Source of the DNA: an uncultured bacterium
Lineage (GTDB): Bacteria > Cyanobacteriota > Vampirovibrionia > Gastranaerophilales > Gastranaerophilaceae
NCBI GenBank assembly: GCA_947428835.1
Contig: CANENE010000008.1
Coordinates: 1-64,000, forward strand
Length of the DNA: 64,000 nt
Direction: 5' to 3'
Shown here: positions 17,600 through 27,300 of the stretch, piece by piece
Position numbering within the stretch: position 1 is the stretch's first letter
Layout: every line of letters starts with the position of its first letter
The notes under the pieces: generated by a model
Seen by the model: only the letters and a program-made list of their open reading frames with translations
Told to the model about the DNA's origin: nothing
Databases searched by the model: none
Made by a program: the position numbers and the translations under genes

Positions 17600-18240
17600 T
17601 TTTCGCTATAGTCTCCTTTGGAGCCTGCTCTTGCGCCGCAGTAGATATAGATAAAGGGAAGTATTTTATCTACAGGGACGTAATCAAGAATTTTTCTAAA
17701 ACCTAATGAAATTGTTGCAATTACGTCATCAAAATTTGCAATAGAATCTTTTATGGTATATTTTCTTGCAGGTTCATTTTTTTCTCTGCTTAAATTAGTG
17801 ATTTTTGTTGCACTAAAGGCTCCAAGTGCCATAGCGGCAAATGAACCTATAATTTTAGCCGGTTTATTATTTAAAGCTTTCACTCTTTCGCAGGTTCCAA
17901 GAACAGCAGTTACCATAAGCATTGGAATTGTTGTATTCATCATTTGAAAACCGGCTTCTTTTGCTTTTGCAATTTTTTGGTCTTTGTTTTTACCAATGGA
18001 ACCTAAAGCAACCGCACCTATATTTGCACTTCCTGCCATAATGAGCATTTTTGCAACTTCATTTATTTTATTATTTGGCTTGCCTTTAAAAGCTTTTGCA
18101 TTTGCAATGCATGCTAAACCAACGCCTGCTGTTGCTCCTATAACAGGTTTGATGTTGATTTTCTCTTTTTTATTTTTTATTGTGTTTATTTTTGTTTTGG
18201 AAATTTTAAAATCCGAAAATAGTTCATTTCTTATAATCAT
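17584..18240 (-). CDS. Hypothetical multi-span membrane protein
   Basis: 218 residues, no family recognised. Hydrophobic segments of 18-20 residues are seen near 34-50 (VIGATAGVGLACIANA), 66-84 (MLIMAGSANIGAVALG), 102-118 (TIPMLMVTAVLG), 130-148 (IGSFAAMALGAFSA) and 195-210. The loop between the second and third, KNKDQKIAKAKEAG, resembles loops in the proteins at 3388 and 40163 (charged, K/D/A-rich, next to a membrane segment), so these may be distant relatives. It has no visible Shine-Dalgarno. The 3' end overlaps the endonuclease gene by 16 bases. Function unknown. Confidence 0.6.
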   Translation of the reverse strand: MIIRNELFSDFKISKTKINTIKNKKEKINIKPVIGATAGVGLACIANAKAFKGKPNNKINEVAKMLIMAGSANIGAVALGSIGKNKDQKIAKAKEAGFQMMNTTIPMLMVTAVLGTCERVKALNNKPAKIIGSFAAMALGAFSATKITNLSREKNEPARKYTIKDSIANFDDVIATISLGFRKILDYVPVDKILPFIYIYCGARAGSKGDYSENQSEK

Positions 18241-18300
18241 AATTATTTACCATTTTGTATAAAACTCGTCAAAATTTTTTTTTGCCTTTAAAAATATAAC

Positions 18301-19029
18301 TTAAAAACGTAGTTTTGCAACCGCGCTATGGCGTAAAAAGGTTTTATTTTCTTTTCTATATGAAAAGAATTTGTCATTATCTTCTATTGTACAAAAAGGA
18401 CATGTATCTATCTTTTTGACCCCAAATTCCATTAGCTGTCTTTTGTTTATTCCTTTTAAATCGGCATGGTCTGAAGTGAATAATCCATCACAATTTTCAA
18501 GAGTTTCTTTTAAGCAGTTGATAATTTTATCGCTTGTTTCAAAATGTTTAAAAGAAATGCCCGGGCCAATTACAGCTATGATGTCAGTTGGTTTTGTGCT
18601 GTATAGTTTTTGCATTTTTGAAATTGTTTTAACTGCTAATTTAGCCGCTGTCCCTCTCCAGCCGCAATGCACAACTGCAGCTATATTATTTTTGATGTCA
18701 TACAAAATAACAGGGATGCAATCTGCAAAATTTAAATATATTGCAATATCTTTTTTATCTAAAATTAAGCTGTCGCAATCAGGATAGTCTTTTTTGTCGT
18801 ATTGAACAATTTCAATATTGCTTGAATGTGTTTGAATTGGATGAATTAAATTTTCTTTGTCGATATTAAGATAATTGCATATTAAATCGGTATTTTCTTT
18901 TACAGTAATTTCTCTTGATGTAAAAAAATGCTCAACAAAATCATCCAACAAAGTTGAATAATATATTCTTTTATTTTCAATTTTTTTAAAATTTATCAAG
19001 GTTAAGAATCTTATCCAGGAAATTGTCAC
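18301..19029 (-). CDS. pgeF: PgeF/YfiH-family (laccase-domain) protein
   Basis: 242 residues. The metal-binding signature of the family is intact: LNFADCIPVILYD, VVHCGWRGT and GPGISFKHFE, with the C-terminal CTIEDNDKFFSYRK (the usual ...D..FFSYR). Members are peptidoglycan-editing or purine nucleoside phosphorylase enzymes (PgeF, also called FAMIN-like or laccase-domain); the exact activity is not shown by sequence. The start at GTG 19029 overlaps the 3' end of the upstream gene by 44 bases and has a weak AAAGG. The start is uncertain; a shorter version from a TTG near 18999 is possible. Confidence 0.75.
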   Translation of the reverse strand: MTISWIRFLTLINFKKIENKRIYYSTLLDDFVEHFFTSREITVKENTDLICNYLNIDKENLIHPIQTHSSNIEIVQYDKKDYPDCDSLILDKKDIAIYLNFADCIPVILYDIKNNIAAVVHCGWRGTAAKLAVKTISKMQKLYSTKPTDIIAVIGPGISFKHFETSDKIINCLKETLENCDGLFTSDHADLKGINKRQLMEFGVKKIDTCPFCTIEDNDKFFSYRKENKTFLRHSAVAKLRF

Positions 19030-20308
19030 CTTTGGCTCTTGCCATAATTATTTGGTTTCCGCTGTTATTGTCTTTTTGAATTAATTCTATTGCCCTCATA
19101 CAAGCATTTGCTTCTTGTGTTTGTTCAAGCTTATTATATATTACAGAAAGCCTTTTGAACAAGTCTATAACTTGTTCAATATCTTTATATATTATTGATT
19201 CTTCTTTATAGTGGCTGCTTGGCACTTTTGGAGCTATAGGTTCCTGACTGATAAGTTTGGTAATAATACTCATATTATCATATGATCTTTTTTCTCTTAC
19301 ATATTCTTGTTCCCATTGCAGCGTATGTGTGTATTTTTCTGCACCTTCATGTAGTGTTTTTAAGCTTCTTTGAGGGTCTTTTGAAATATATTTTTTTACA
19401 ACACCTTTGCAATATTCATTTATGGCTTTATTGAAATCTTTTTTAGCGGCTTCATAGTCTTGCAGGATATAGTCAAGTTTGCCTAAAAGAGCATAAGGAT
19501 GTCCGGCCGCTATACTATAAGTACTTGCCATATCTATAGCTTCAATACAATAATCAATTAAATCGTTATCATATCTGCCTTTTTTTGCATCTTCGGCTTT
19601 AATCATTAATGTATCTATTTTGCTTTGGGCATCTTTTTTGCTTTTTGCATCAACATTTGCAAGGTCAAATAAATTGAAATTGCGAATGCATTTCATTCTT
19701 TCCATTTTTACCGCGTGGTCTATTCTTGCTTTTTTATCTTCATTTTTTGGAAGGTCCACGGTGATATATAGTGCATATCCGCTATCTTTTAGTCTGTTTA
19801 TTTCCTGTATCGCAGGATATGCCCATTCAATTCCTTGTCCGATAGGGTCCATAGATTGAATGTTTTTAGCGTATTGTCGGGGATTTTCATATAATATTTT
19901 TAAAAAGTTTAGAACTTTTTCTTTATTTTTTTGCATTATTGCTGCAATCGTATAGCGGTTATCAATCAGCTTAATAGTATCGGGCATGATTTCATTATAG
20001 TTTTGTTCAATAAGTTCTACAGGTATATTGCAGTATGCTTCAATTTCCGAGTATTTATTTTCGCCTTCTTTTTGGGATGGAACTTTTTTTAATTTCAGAT
20101 AATAATCTTGTACAATTTTTTTGCCATCAATAAGAAAATCATTAGGGTCGGCGCCTGCAAAACTTGGAATATAATGGGACATTTGAGCTAAAATATCAGC
20201 CGAATTGTTTAGATTAGTATCTGAGACACTATTTGTTTTTTGATTTTTTATAGTGTTCTGTTTGTGTAAATTAGAAAAATTTACTAAATTTATCGGTGCT
20301 ATCTTCAT
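18986..20308 (-). CDS. Hypothetical TPR-like helical protein with MKIAPI...SFAG N-terminus
   Basis: 440 residues. It starts MKIAPINLVNF, and residues 49-52 read SFAG, matching the motif of other proteins in this window. The body is alpha-helical. Residues about 280-310 (HPYALLGKLDYILQDYEAAKKDFNKAINEY) have the TPR pattern, and the region to 400 continues as paired helices. No catalytic site is seen. Its 3' end overlaps the PgeF-like gene by 44 bases, so the two are likely co-transcribed. The start ATG has AAGG nine bases upstream. Function unknown; a scaffold is plausible. Confidence 0.65.
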   Translation of the reverse strand: MKIAPINLVNFSNLHKQNTIKNQKTNSVSDTNLNNSADILAQMSHYIPSFAGADPNDFLIDGKKIVQDYYLKLKKVPSQKEGENKYSEIEAYCNIPVELIEQNYNEIMPDTIKLIDNRYTIAAIMQKNKEKVLNFLKILYENPRQYAKNIQSMDPIGQGIEWAYPAIQEINRLKDSGYALYITVDLPKNEDKKARIDHAVKMERMKCIRNFNLFDLANVDAKSKKDAQSKIDTLMIKAEDAKKGRYDNDLIDYCIEAIDMASTYSIAAGHPYALLGKLDYILQDYEAAKKDFNKAINEYCKGVVKKYISKDPQRSLKTLHEGAEKYTHTLQWEQEYVREKRSYDNMSIITKLISQEPIAPKVPSSHYKEESIIYKDIEQVIDLFKRLSVIYNKLEQTQEANACMRAIELIQKDNNSGNQIIMARAKGDNFLDKILNLDKF

Positions 20309-20494
20309 GAAAAATATCCTTCTGTTTGGTTAAAACCCGAAAAAAATTTTTTTTGTTAGTAAAAAAATTATTATATTAAAAATTATTTACTTTTCAAATA
20401 TAAACATTAAATAATTAAAATACTTAAAAAAATAAAATCTTTTCCCAAAATATTTATTTTATAACTACTTTAAATGGACGATATTTTGAAAATT

Positions 20495-20504
20495 CACTTA
20501 AGTG
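20495..20504. promoter_or_regulatory. 10-bp perfect palindrome upstream of the flagellar operon
   Basis: CACTTAAGTG lies 52 bases before the first flagellar gene and is followed by GCCGAAATAT, which partly resembles a sigma-28 -10 element (GCCGATAA), but I find no matching -35. It may be an operator. The gap 20309-20556 is otherwise AT-rich and shows nothing else I can support. Confidence 0.25.
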
Positions 20505-20556
20505 CCGAAATATCTTATCCGTTAAAAGAATTAAAGGAAGAGGTAAAATTTTAAAC

Positions 20557-21255
20557 ATGTTTAGTCCTAAAATTCAAAGTTATATTAATTCATCTTCGCA
20601 GGCAAGTGCATATAACAGAGTAAATGAGCTCAACCGTTATATTAATTCTGTTTATCCTGCCAATCAAACACAGCAGGCTCCTCAAATCAGTTCTTTTGAA
20701 AAAATATTAGCTGAATCAAAAATAGAAAACAGAAATAATAGCGTATTTCAAACAGAAGAACTCGACCTTCCTTCAAATATAGTTGCAAAAAAAGAAGAAA
20801 TTAAACCCCTGCCTTTTGGTTCTTTGACAAAAAATATTAAAGTTTTAGATGTTTCAAAAACTCCAAAAGTAGCAAAAACAAAAGAAGCAATTCTTGCTTA
20901 TGTTAAAGAAATCAGCAATAAATATGGTGTTGAAGAGAAGCTTGTAAAAGCATTAATCAAGCAAGAATCAGGTTTTAATCCAAATGCTGTATCTAAAGTC
21001 GGAGCTAAGGGCTTGATGCAATTGATGCCTGCAACTGCTAAATCATTAGGGGTTAAAGATGTGTTTAACCCTAAAGAAAATATAGAAGGCGGCGTTAAGT
21101 ATCTAAAGCAAATGCTTGACAGATACCACGGAAATAAAATCTTAGCGCTTGCTGCTTATAACGCGGGTCCGGGCGCTGTTGATAAATATAATGGAATTCC
21201 TCCATATAAAGAAACTCAAAATTACGTGGCAGCAATTTTAAGAAATTATTTATAA
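20557..21255 (+). CDS. Lytic transglycosylase (SLT domain) heading the flagellar operon
   Basis: 232 residues. The SLT fold fills residues about 105-232: [22 protein letters not shown] (catalytic Glu in KQESG), [31 protein letters not shown] and [15 protein letters not shown]. The first 100 residues are Ser/Asn/Gln-rich, without a signal peptide. It probably opens peptidoglycan for the flagellar rod, the job of FlgJ in other bacteria. Export may be through the flagellar secretion system, because no Sec signal is present. fliE follows 25 bases downstream. Confidence 0.85.
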   Translation: MFSPKIQSYINSSSQASAYNRVNELNRYINSVYPANQTQQAPQISSFEKILAESKIENRNNSVFQTEELDLPSNIVAKKEEIKPLPFGSLTKNIKVLDVSKTPKVAKTKEAILAYVKEISNKYGVEEKLVKALIKQESGFNPNAVSKVGAKGLMQLMPATAKSLGVKDVFNPKENIEGGVKYLKQMLDRYHGNKILALAAYNAGPGAVDKYNGIPPYKETQNYVAAILRNYL

Positions 21256-21279
21256 AAATTTTAAAGGACGAAATACAAG

Positions 21280-21588
21280 ATGAATAGAATCAATCAGGTA
21301 AATTTTTTTCAAACCAACCATATAGAGCCTATGAAGGCAAATATTTCCATTAGCGCAGATGATACAAATGTCAAAAGCTTTAAAGATGTGTTTTGTGATA
21401 TGATGGTTGAATTGAATGATGTTACAAACAAACCAAACGAAATGACGCAAGCTGCAATGCAAGGACAGGCAGATATCCATGATGTTATGACTGCTTTTGC
21501 CCAAAGCGAAATGACAGTTCAGATGGCAACAACAGTCACCGGTAAGATACTGCAAACGTATGAGAAAATAATGCAAATACAGATTTAG
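21280..21588 (+). CDS. fliE: Flagellar hook-basal body protein FliE
   Basis: 102 residues. FliE joins the MS ring to the rod. The C-terminal half matches the family: DIHDVMTAFAQSEMTVQMATTV and KILQTYEKIMQIQI (usual D-x-H-x-V-x-x-A-x-x-K/S-A-x-x-A-...-K-x-x-x-A-Y-x-E-I/M-M). The N-terminus, MNRINQVNFF, is short and variable, as is usual. It is preceded by the SLT gene and followed by fliF, the normal order. AAAGGACG precedes the start. Confidence 0.85.
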   Translation: MNRINQVNFFQTNHIEPMKANISISADDTNVKSFKDVFCDMMVELNDVTNKPNEMTQAAMQGQADIHDVMTAFAQSEMTVQMATTVTGKILQTYEKIMQIQI

Positions 21589-21633
21589 TCTTAACTTAAA
21601 CTCATTATAATAGTATAATTTAAGTGTTAAACT

Positions 21634-23355
21634 ATGGAAAACTTTGATTTTAAAAAATTATATGAAAATAAGCCATTATTCTACACAATCGTTGGAACGA
21701 TTGCTGTGGTATTGGTTATGTTTATTGTCATGATTTCTGTCTTGATTAATGTATCGCAATCAAAACCTGCAACAAGTGATGGTGTAACACAAAAGGATAT
21801 AAAAAAAGCAGAAAAAATAATCAAAAATGACCCTGTAACATTGTTTACAACGGATAACGCGGGAAAAGCCCTTGAAGTACAAGCACTTTTAGCTAGAGAG
21901 CAAATTGTCGCACAAAAAGTCGATAGCGGCTCTAAAGTGAGTATCATATTAAAAGAATATACTGCAGACCAAAGAGACAGAGCCTTGCTTGCAATAGTTA
22001 AAAGCGGACTTTTAGATGAACACACAGGTCTTGAAATATTTGATAAAGGTGATTTTACATCAACCAAAGACGATAAAAAAATCAGATTAGTAAGAGCAAT
22101 CAATGGTGAATTATCAAGATTAATCAGAAAAATTCCGCCTATTGAAAATGCGCAGGTATTTATTTCAATTCCTGATCAATCATCATTTTTTGCAAAAGAC
22201 CAAAAACCAATTACTGCAACTGTTCAAATAACCATGCCATCAGGCGAAAGATTAGACAATATGAAAGTAAAAGCAATTTCAAATCTTTTGCTTGGAGCAG
22301 TCCATGGTTTAGAATCCGAAAATATTTCAATAACAGATACAAACGGAACTGTATATAATTCAATAATAGGTGCATCTGATGATGCTATAGCAAAAATTGA
22401 AGAAAATGATAAATATATGCAATCTAAAGTTAATGCCCAATTAGATAAATTAATCGGTAAAGGCAACTACATTGCAACGGTTTCAACATTTTTAACACAA
22501 GCTCCGATTGAAACATCGAGCATACTTTATAATCCTGAACAAAAAACATCTGTGACCGAACAACAATTTAAAGAAAATCTTGGAGATAACCACAATAATT
22601 CATCTTCAACAGGTATAAATCCTGTTAGTGTTTATGTTCCAAACGGGGTTAATACTTCTGTTTCCAATGGCTCAACAAGTGATGATAGAAGATATTCAAG
22701 GTCTGCAACAGAAGTGCAATACGGTGTTTCAAAAACACAAATAAATGAATTTACAGATGCCGGAACTATTGAAAAAATCTCAATAGCAGTTTCTATAGAG
22801 GAAAGTGCGATTCCAACCAATATGGGCTTAATGGAACTTAAAACATTGATTGCAAATGCGGCAAGTCCAAAGGTTGATCCTGAAAATGTTTCAATTGCTT
22901 TTGTTGAATCAAACAGTCTTCTTTTGGCTCCTGATAAGGAAAATGAATTGCCCCATGTGGAAGAATCAGGAAATCCCTGGTGGTTAGTTGGTTCGATGCT
23001 TTTAATAGGTCTTATTTTAGGACTTTTCCATATAGGTAAAAAAGTAAGAACCGAAGCAAAAAAACAAGAAGAAGAGCTTGAATACTTAAGACAAATTGCA
23101 GCAAATCAAGAGCAGCAATTAAAAGATGTGAGTGCTCAAGCAAGCAATTTAATTGCACAGCAAGAACAAATGACTCAAAACTTTATTGAGCAAAAAAACC
23201 AATACGCTCTTGCTCTTGAACAGGCAAAATCAATGGCACAGCAAGCTCCCAAGACAGAACTTGGTGATGCAATAGTTGAGCTTGAATCTGATTTTAATTC
23301 GATAGATGAAAATGAAGCAATAGAAAAACTCAAAAATTGGATTGAAAACGCTTAA
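21634..23355 (+). CDS. fliF: Flagellar MS-ring protein FliF
   Basis: 573 residues, normal length. Membrane spans at about 17-40 and 447-468 flank the periplasmic YscJ/FliF region (VTLFTTDNAGKALEVQALLAREQ ... ARAVIS-type VRAINGELSRLIRKIPPIENAQVFISIP). The cytoplasmic C-terminal 105 residues begin as a long coiled coil (to about 540) and end in an acidic FliG-binding-like helix (DENEAIEKLKNWIENA). It forms the base on which the rotor and export gate are built. A TATAAT (21614-21619) 14 bases before the ATG could give a second promoter inside the operon. Confidence 0.92.
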   Translation: MENFDFKKLYENKPLFYTIVGTIAVVLVMFIVMISVLINVSQSKPATSDGVTQKDIKKAEKIIKNDPVTLFTTDNAGKALEVQALLAREQIVAQKVDSGSKVSIILKEYTADQRDRALLAIVKSGLLDEHTGLEIFDKGDFTSTKDDKKIRLVRAINGELSRLIRKIPPIENAQVFISIPDQSSFFAKDQKPITATVQITMPSGERLDNMKVKAISNLLLGAVHGLESENISITDTNGTVYNSIIGASDDAIAKIEENDKYMQSKVNAQLDKLIGKGNYIATVSTFLTQAPIETSSILYNPEQKTSVTEQQFKENLGDNHNNSSSTGINPVSVYVPNGVNTSVSNGSTSDDRRYSRSATEVQYGVSKTQINEFTDAGTIEKISIAVSIEESAIPTNMGLMELKTLIANAASPKVDPENVSIAFVESNSLLLAPDKENELPHVEESGNPWWLVGSMLLIGLILGLFHIGKKVRTEAKKQEEELEYLRQIAANQEQQLKDVSAQASNLIAQQEQMTQNFIEQKNQYALALEQAKSMAQQAPKTELGDAIVELESDFNSIDENEAIEKLKNWIENA

Positions 23356-23377
23356 AAAAGAATAGGGGTAGGAAATT

Positions 23378-24331
23378 TTGAGCGATGATAGCGTAAAAAC
23401 ATTTGATTATAAGGCATTTGCAACAGACCTGGCAGGTCAGGCAAGTGAAGTTGTGCCTGAAGATATTTCAACAGAAGATAAAGATTTTGTAATTGACATT
23501 ATCTTTCGTTTTTGTGCAATGGCAGGAGATGCTCTTGTTAAAGAAGAAAATTCAAAATTATCGGCATCGGGTGCAAGTCTTATTTGTCAATTTATAGGCG
23601 AGTGGATTTTCCATAAATCAATTGATATTATAAGAGCAAAAATCGATCCTCAATATAGAGAAGGCATTTTGCAAAAAGTTGCTTTTACTGTTTTTGATAT
23701 TGCAAAAAAAGCAGTTGAAAAAGAAATCCCGCAGGATCAAATTATTGTAATTGTTGAAACACAGGTTAAAAAATGCTTTACTGCCGCAATGGAAGATTTA
23801 GCGGGCAGAGGGATATTAGATGAAGAGGTAGCTAAAGACGCACTTAGCCAATCTAATATTGATGCTATGGCAAATCAGCAGGTTCAAGAAGAAGTTGAAC
23901 ATGATATTGCTTCTATGAGTGATGCAAAAATAATCAAGCTCGCCTCTCTTGCAGTTTTGATGAGGAATTTTTCAAGCGAAAAATTAAAAAAAGTATTGCA
24001 GGGTTTTAATAAACCCGAAAGAGAAGTTTTAATAAAATATTTAAAAATGTCTGATTTGGAAGAAAAACTCGACATGAGGGCCACTTTAAGATGTTTTGAA
24101 GAAATAAAAAATACATTACCGGAGGCTGTTGTTGTGAGTTTTGATAAAGCATATAAAAAAATGTATAAAATTGTAAAAAATTCGGAAAAAAATGAAATTT
24201 TGAATATTATAGATAATGAAAGACCTGCTGTCAAAGAATTTGTTTTGTCATGTTATAACAACAAAAGAAAGCAGCTGCCTGCATATGTTGCAGACGTTAT
24301 CTCTAAATATTTAGAAGAAAATGTTTCATGA
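23378..24331 (+). CDS. FliG-position protein (divergent, possible rotor protein)
   Basis: 317 residues, directly between fliF and the fliH-like gene, where fliG normally sits. The sequence is all-helical. I cannot see the usual FliG landmarks (EHPQT-like motif, charged torque helix with conserved R/D residues, SxRAxxxLxEDxE). The middle (about 170-230) has helical hairpins that may match the FliG armadillo region. It may be a very divergent FliG or a protein replacing it. It starts at TTG, with GGGGTAGG as ribosome site. Its stop overlaps the next ATG. Confidence 0.55.
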   Translation: MSDDSVKTFDYKAFATDLAGQASEVVPEDISTEDKDFVIDIIFRFCAMAGDALVKEENSKLSASGASLICQFIGEWIFHKSIDIIRAKIDPQYREGILQKVAFTVFDIAKKAVEKEIPQDQIIVIVETQVKKCFTAAMEDLAGRGILDEEVAKDALSQSNIDAMANQQVQEEVEHDIASMSDAKIIKLASLAVLMRNFSSEKLKKVLQGFNKPEREVLIKYLKMSDLEEKLDMRATLRCFEEIKNTLPEAVVVSFDKAYKKMYKIVKNSEKNEILNIIDNERPAVKEFVLSCYNNKRKQLPAYVADVISKYLEENVS

Positions 24332-25137
24332 TAATTAGAAAAAACAGCCCTAAAAAACAAGAAACCAAAAGTGCTTCTTTAAAATCTTCAAAGAAGTCTA
24401 GAAGTCGTGTAATTAAAAAAGAAGATATTATTTTAAATGTTGAAGAAGCCAAAAATACAAACGAAGGCGAATTACTTAACAGTCAGGATATTAATATATC
24501 CAAAAAAGATAAGCTTGAAGAATTTGAAAAAATCGATATTACGAGTATAGAATTCAAAGAGCGAGTTGAAAGAAGAAGAGGCGAAAGAAGAAGAGGCTAT
24601 AGAAGAATAGATGAAAGGTCTCTTGTATCCCGTGCACAGCAAGAAGCTCATACTATAAAAGAGCTTGCAGCGCGTGAAGGATATCAAAACGGAATTAAAA
24701 AAGCTCAAAGTGAAATTGAAAAAATAAAAGAATCATTGGAAGAATTTCTAACTTCAAAAGAAGAAATGTATCAGGAATTTTATCCCCATGTTCTTGAAAT
24801 TTCACTTGAAATTGCAAAAAAAATTATTAAACGGGAAGTAGAAACTTCAAACGATATTTTAAAAGATATTATCATGGAAACATTGGAACAGTTGAATACT
24901 GATACCCAAAAAGTTGAAATAAAAGTAAATTCGGCAGATGTTGAATTTGCGCGTGCATCGTTGCCTGAAATTATGCAGGCAAGAAACAATGAAATGCGAA
25001 TGATTGTGTCGCCTGATGACACAATAGATATAGGAAGCTGTGTTGTTGTTGCAAATAATGGTGTAATTGATGCAAATTTTAAAACACAGCTAAATGTCTT
25101 ACAAAGTGCTTTTGGAATATACCAAGGAGGGCTATAA
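24328..25137 (+). CDS. fliH: FliH-like export ATPase regulator
   Basis: 269 residues. Residues 1-85 are charged and disordered with an Arg-rich patch (RRRGERRRGYRR near 83-94). From 105 the FliH/SctL pattern appears: AAREGYQNGIKKAQSEIEKIKE (a Gly-x-x-x-A-type helix), then HVLEISLEIAKKIIKREVE and IMETLEQL. The C-terminal fold ends VSPDDTIDIGSCVVVANNGVIDANFKTQLNVL, the family's hallmark (DxxIxxGGCxxExxxGxIDA). It would anchor the FliI ATPase, but no fliI is in this operon. The start overlaps the preceding gene by four bases. Confidence 0.75.
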   Translation: MIIRKNSPKKQETKSASLKSSKKSRSRVIKKEDIILNVEEAKNTNEGELLNSQDINISKKDKLEEFEKIDITSIEFKERVERRRGERRRGYRRIDERSLVSRAQQEAHTIKELAAREGYQNGIKKAQSEIEKIKESLEEFLTSKEEMYQEFYPHVLEISLEIAKKIIKREVETSNDILKDIIMETLEQLNTDTQKVEIKVNSADVEFARASLPEIMQARNNEMRMIVSPDDTIDIGSCVVVANNGVIDANFKTQLNVLQSAFGIYQGGL

Positions 25138-25140
25138 TAT

Positions 25141-27225
25141 ATGGCAGCTCCAGCTAGACAATCAAATCCTATAAGTGAAATTGCTCTTGCAGGTTTTGTT
25201 ATAATTTTGATTTTAATTTTGCTTTTAGAGATGCCAAATTGGGTTATTAATTTTTCAATAAGCTTCAATATAACGCTTGGTATTGTTCTTTTGATGATAT
25301 CTTTATATGTTAACAAACCCCTTGAGCTTGCAGCATTTCCTTCAATTCTGCTTTTAGGAACAGTGTTTAGACTTGTTTTATCAATAGCATCTACCCGTCT
25401 TATTTTAGCTAAAGGAGACGCAGGTCAGGTTGTAGAAGCTTTTGGTCAATTCGTCACAGGCGGAAATATGGTAGTAGGAGGTGTAATCTTTTTAATTATC
25501 ACGGTTGTTCAATTTATGGTAATTACAAAAGGTGCTGAGCGTATAGCGGAAGTTTCTGCCAGATTTGCGCTGGATGCAATGCCCGGTAAGCAAATGACAA
25601 TTGATGCCGATTTTAATGCAGGACTTATTTCTCCCGAAGAAGCGGTCAAAAGAAGAGAAGATTTACAAAGAGAATCAAGCTTATACGGGTCAATGGACGG
25701 TGCGATGAAATTTGTAAAAGGTGATACTATAGCAGGTATCATCATTACATTGATTAACATTATAGGCGGCTTAATTATAGGTATTTTATTAAACGGTATG
25801 AGCGCTGAAGATGCCGTAAGCAGATATACAACTCTTACAATTGGTGATGGATTGGCATCTCAAGTGCCGTCACTATTAATGTCAATATCATCAGGTATAG
25901 TGATGACCCGTGCAACAGGAGGCGGTGTTGCTTTGGGGTCTGATTTGGCAGTTCAAATTTTATCTAAACCAACAAGTTTATTTTTAGCTGCGGGATTTCT
26001 TATATTAATTGCGGTGACAGCACCTGTTACAGGGCTTCCCTGGTTTCCTTTTGTTGTTTTTGCAACAGTTCTTATAGTGGGTGGCTTATCAGTTTTAGTA
26101 AATCAAGATGTTCAGCAGCAATTGGGACAATTGGATGCTGTTAAACAAAATATGCAGGATTTGGTTAATCCAAACAAAATGTATGAAAGATTGGGTGTTG
26201 ATGTTTTATCTTTGCAAGTCGGGGCAGGTTTGCTTGTTATAGCAGACCCTGAACAAGACGGGCAATTGCTTGCAAAAATTGCAGCTTTAAGACAAAGAGT
26301 AACGGATGATTTAGGCTACATTATTCCAAATATAAGAATCATGGATTCAAGTGCTATAGGTGATAACGAGTATTTGATTTCAATTAGAGGAAACCCTGTT
26401 GCAACAGGTTCTGTATACCCGGGTAAGCTTATGGTAATATCTGATCAATATGAAGCATTAGGAAAACAATTGCCTGAAAATGCGATTGTATCTGTTGAAC
26501 CTACTTTCCAATCGCAATGTTATTGGCTCAACCCGCAGGCTATAGGTAAAAACGATAAAATCCAGGCGGTGGATGCAGTTGACGTTATTGTAACTCATCT
26601 TCAAGAGTGTGTGAGAAAATACGTTGATGAAGTTATGACAAAAACTGACGTTTTAAAACTTATGGAACTTGTTAAATCACAAGACCCCACACTTGTTAAT
26701 GACCTTGTTCCGACAATTATTTCGACATCTGATTTAAGAAAGATATTTGTAAATTTAATAAGAGAAAAAGTTTCAATCAAAGATATTATCTTTATTTTTG
26801 AAAGACTTTGCGATTATGCAAGATTTTCAAAAGAACCTGATATATTATCGGAGCGCTTAAGGGCTGCTTTGGGACGTCAAATATGTTTGTCTAACGCAAA
26901 TAAAGAAAAAGTTTTGTACGCTCTGACACTTTCTTCTGATTGGGAAAAAACTCTTGATGATTCCTGTCAAAGAACCGAACTTGGAACAATGTTTCTGCTT
27001 AATCCTATGCAGGTTCAAGAACTTATCGAATCTACTGCAAATACTCTAATGCGCGCACAAAGTGCAATCGGAGTCCAGCCTGTAATATTATGCTCACCAA
27101 GAATCAGGCTTCCTTTGTATCAGATGCTTGAAAGACACATTCCAACCATTGTTGTCATAAGCTATTCCGAATTAATTACGGATATTAGAGTTGAAGCTAT
27201 TGATACAATCGGTGAAGAATATTAA
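25141..27225 (+). CDS. flhA: Flagellar export gate protein FlhA
   Basis: 694 residues. The N-terminal half has eight hydrophobic spans. The FHIPEP signature (ERIAEVSARFALDAMPGKQMTID) is intact near residues 138-158, with GAMKFVKGD next to it. The cytoplasmic half from about 340 has the ring-forming domains (LGVDVLSLQVG, AALRQRVTDDLGYIIP, HLQECVRKY). It is the ring of the type III export gate. Its ATG follows the fliH-like gene by three bases. The neighbours flhB, fliI and fliP are not in the window. A conserved pre-FlhA order is therefore only partly kept. Confidence 0.95.
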   Translation: MAAPARQSNPISEIALAGFVIILILILLLEMPNWVINFSISFNITLGIVLLMISLYVNKPLELAAFPSILLLGTVFRLVLSIASTRLILAKGDAGQVVEAFGQFVTGGNMVVGGVIFLIITVVQFMVITKGAERIAEVSARFALDAMPGKQMTIDADFNAGLISPEEAVKRREDLQRESSLYGSMDGAMKFVKGDTIAGIIITLINIIGGLIIGILLNGMSAEDAVSRYTTLTIGDGLASQVPSLLMSISSGIVMTRATGGGVALGSDLAVQILSKPTSLFLAAGFLILIAVTAPVTGLPWFPFVVFATVLIVGGLSVLVNQDVQQQLGQLDAVKQNMQDLVNPNKMYERLGVDVLSLQVGAGLLVIADPEQDGQLLAKIAALRQRVTDDLGYIIPNIRIMDSSAIGDNEYLISIRGNPVATGSVYPGKLMVISDQYEALGKQLPENAIVSVEPTFQSQCYWLNPQAIGKNDKIQAVDAVDVIVTHLQECVRKYVDEVMTKTDVLKLMELVKSQDPTLVNDLVPTIISTSDLRKIFVNLIREKVSIKDIIFIFERLCDYARFSKEPDILSERLRAALGRQICLSNANKEKVLYALTLSSDWEKTLDDSCQRTELGTMFLLNPMQVQELIESTANTLMRAQSAIGVQPVILCSPRIRLPLYQMLERHIPTIVVISYSELITDIRVEAIDTIGEEY

Positions 27226-27300
27226 GAAGTGTTAAAATTGTAGCAATAAAAATTTTGTTGACGTTTCTATGTAGTTGTAGCATACAAAAGGTTTAATAAA

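Noticed and set aside
20470-20556. Sigma-28 promoter for the flagellar operon
   Set aside because: GCCGAAAT resembles the -10 element, but no TAAA-type -35 lies at the right distance.
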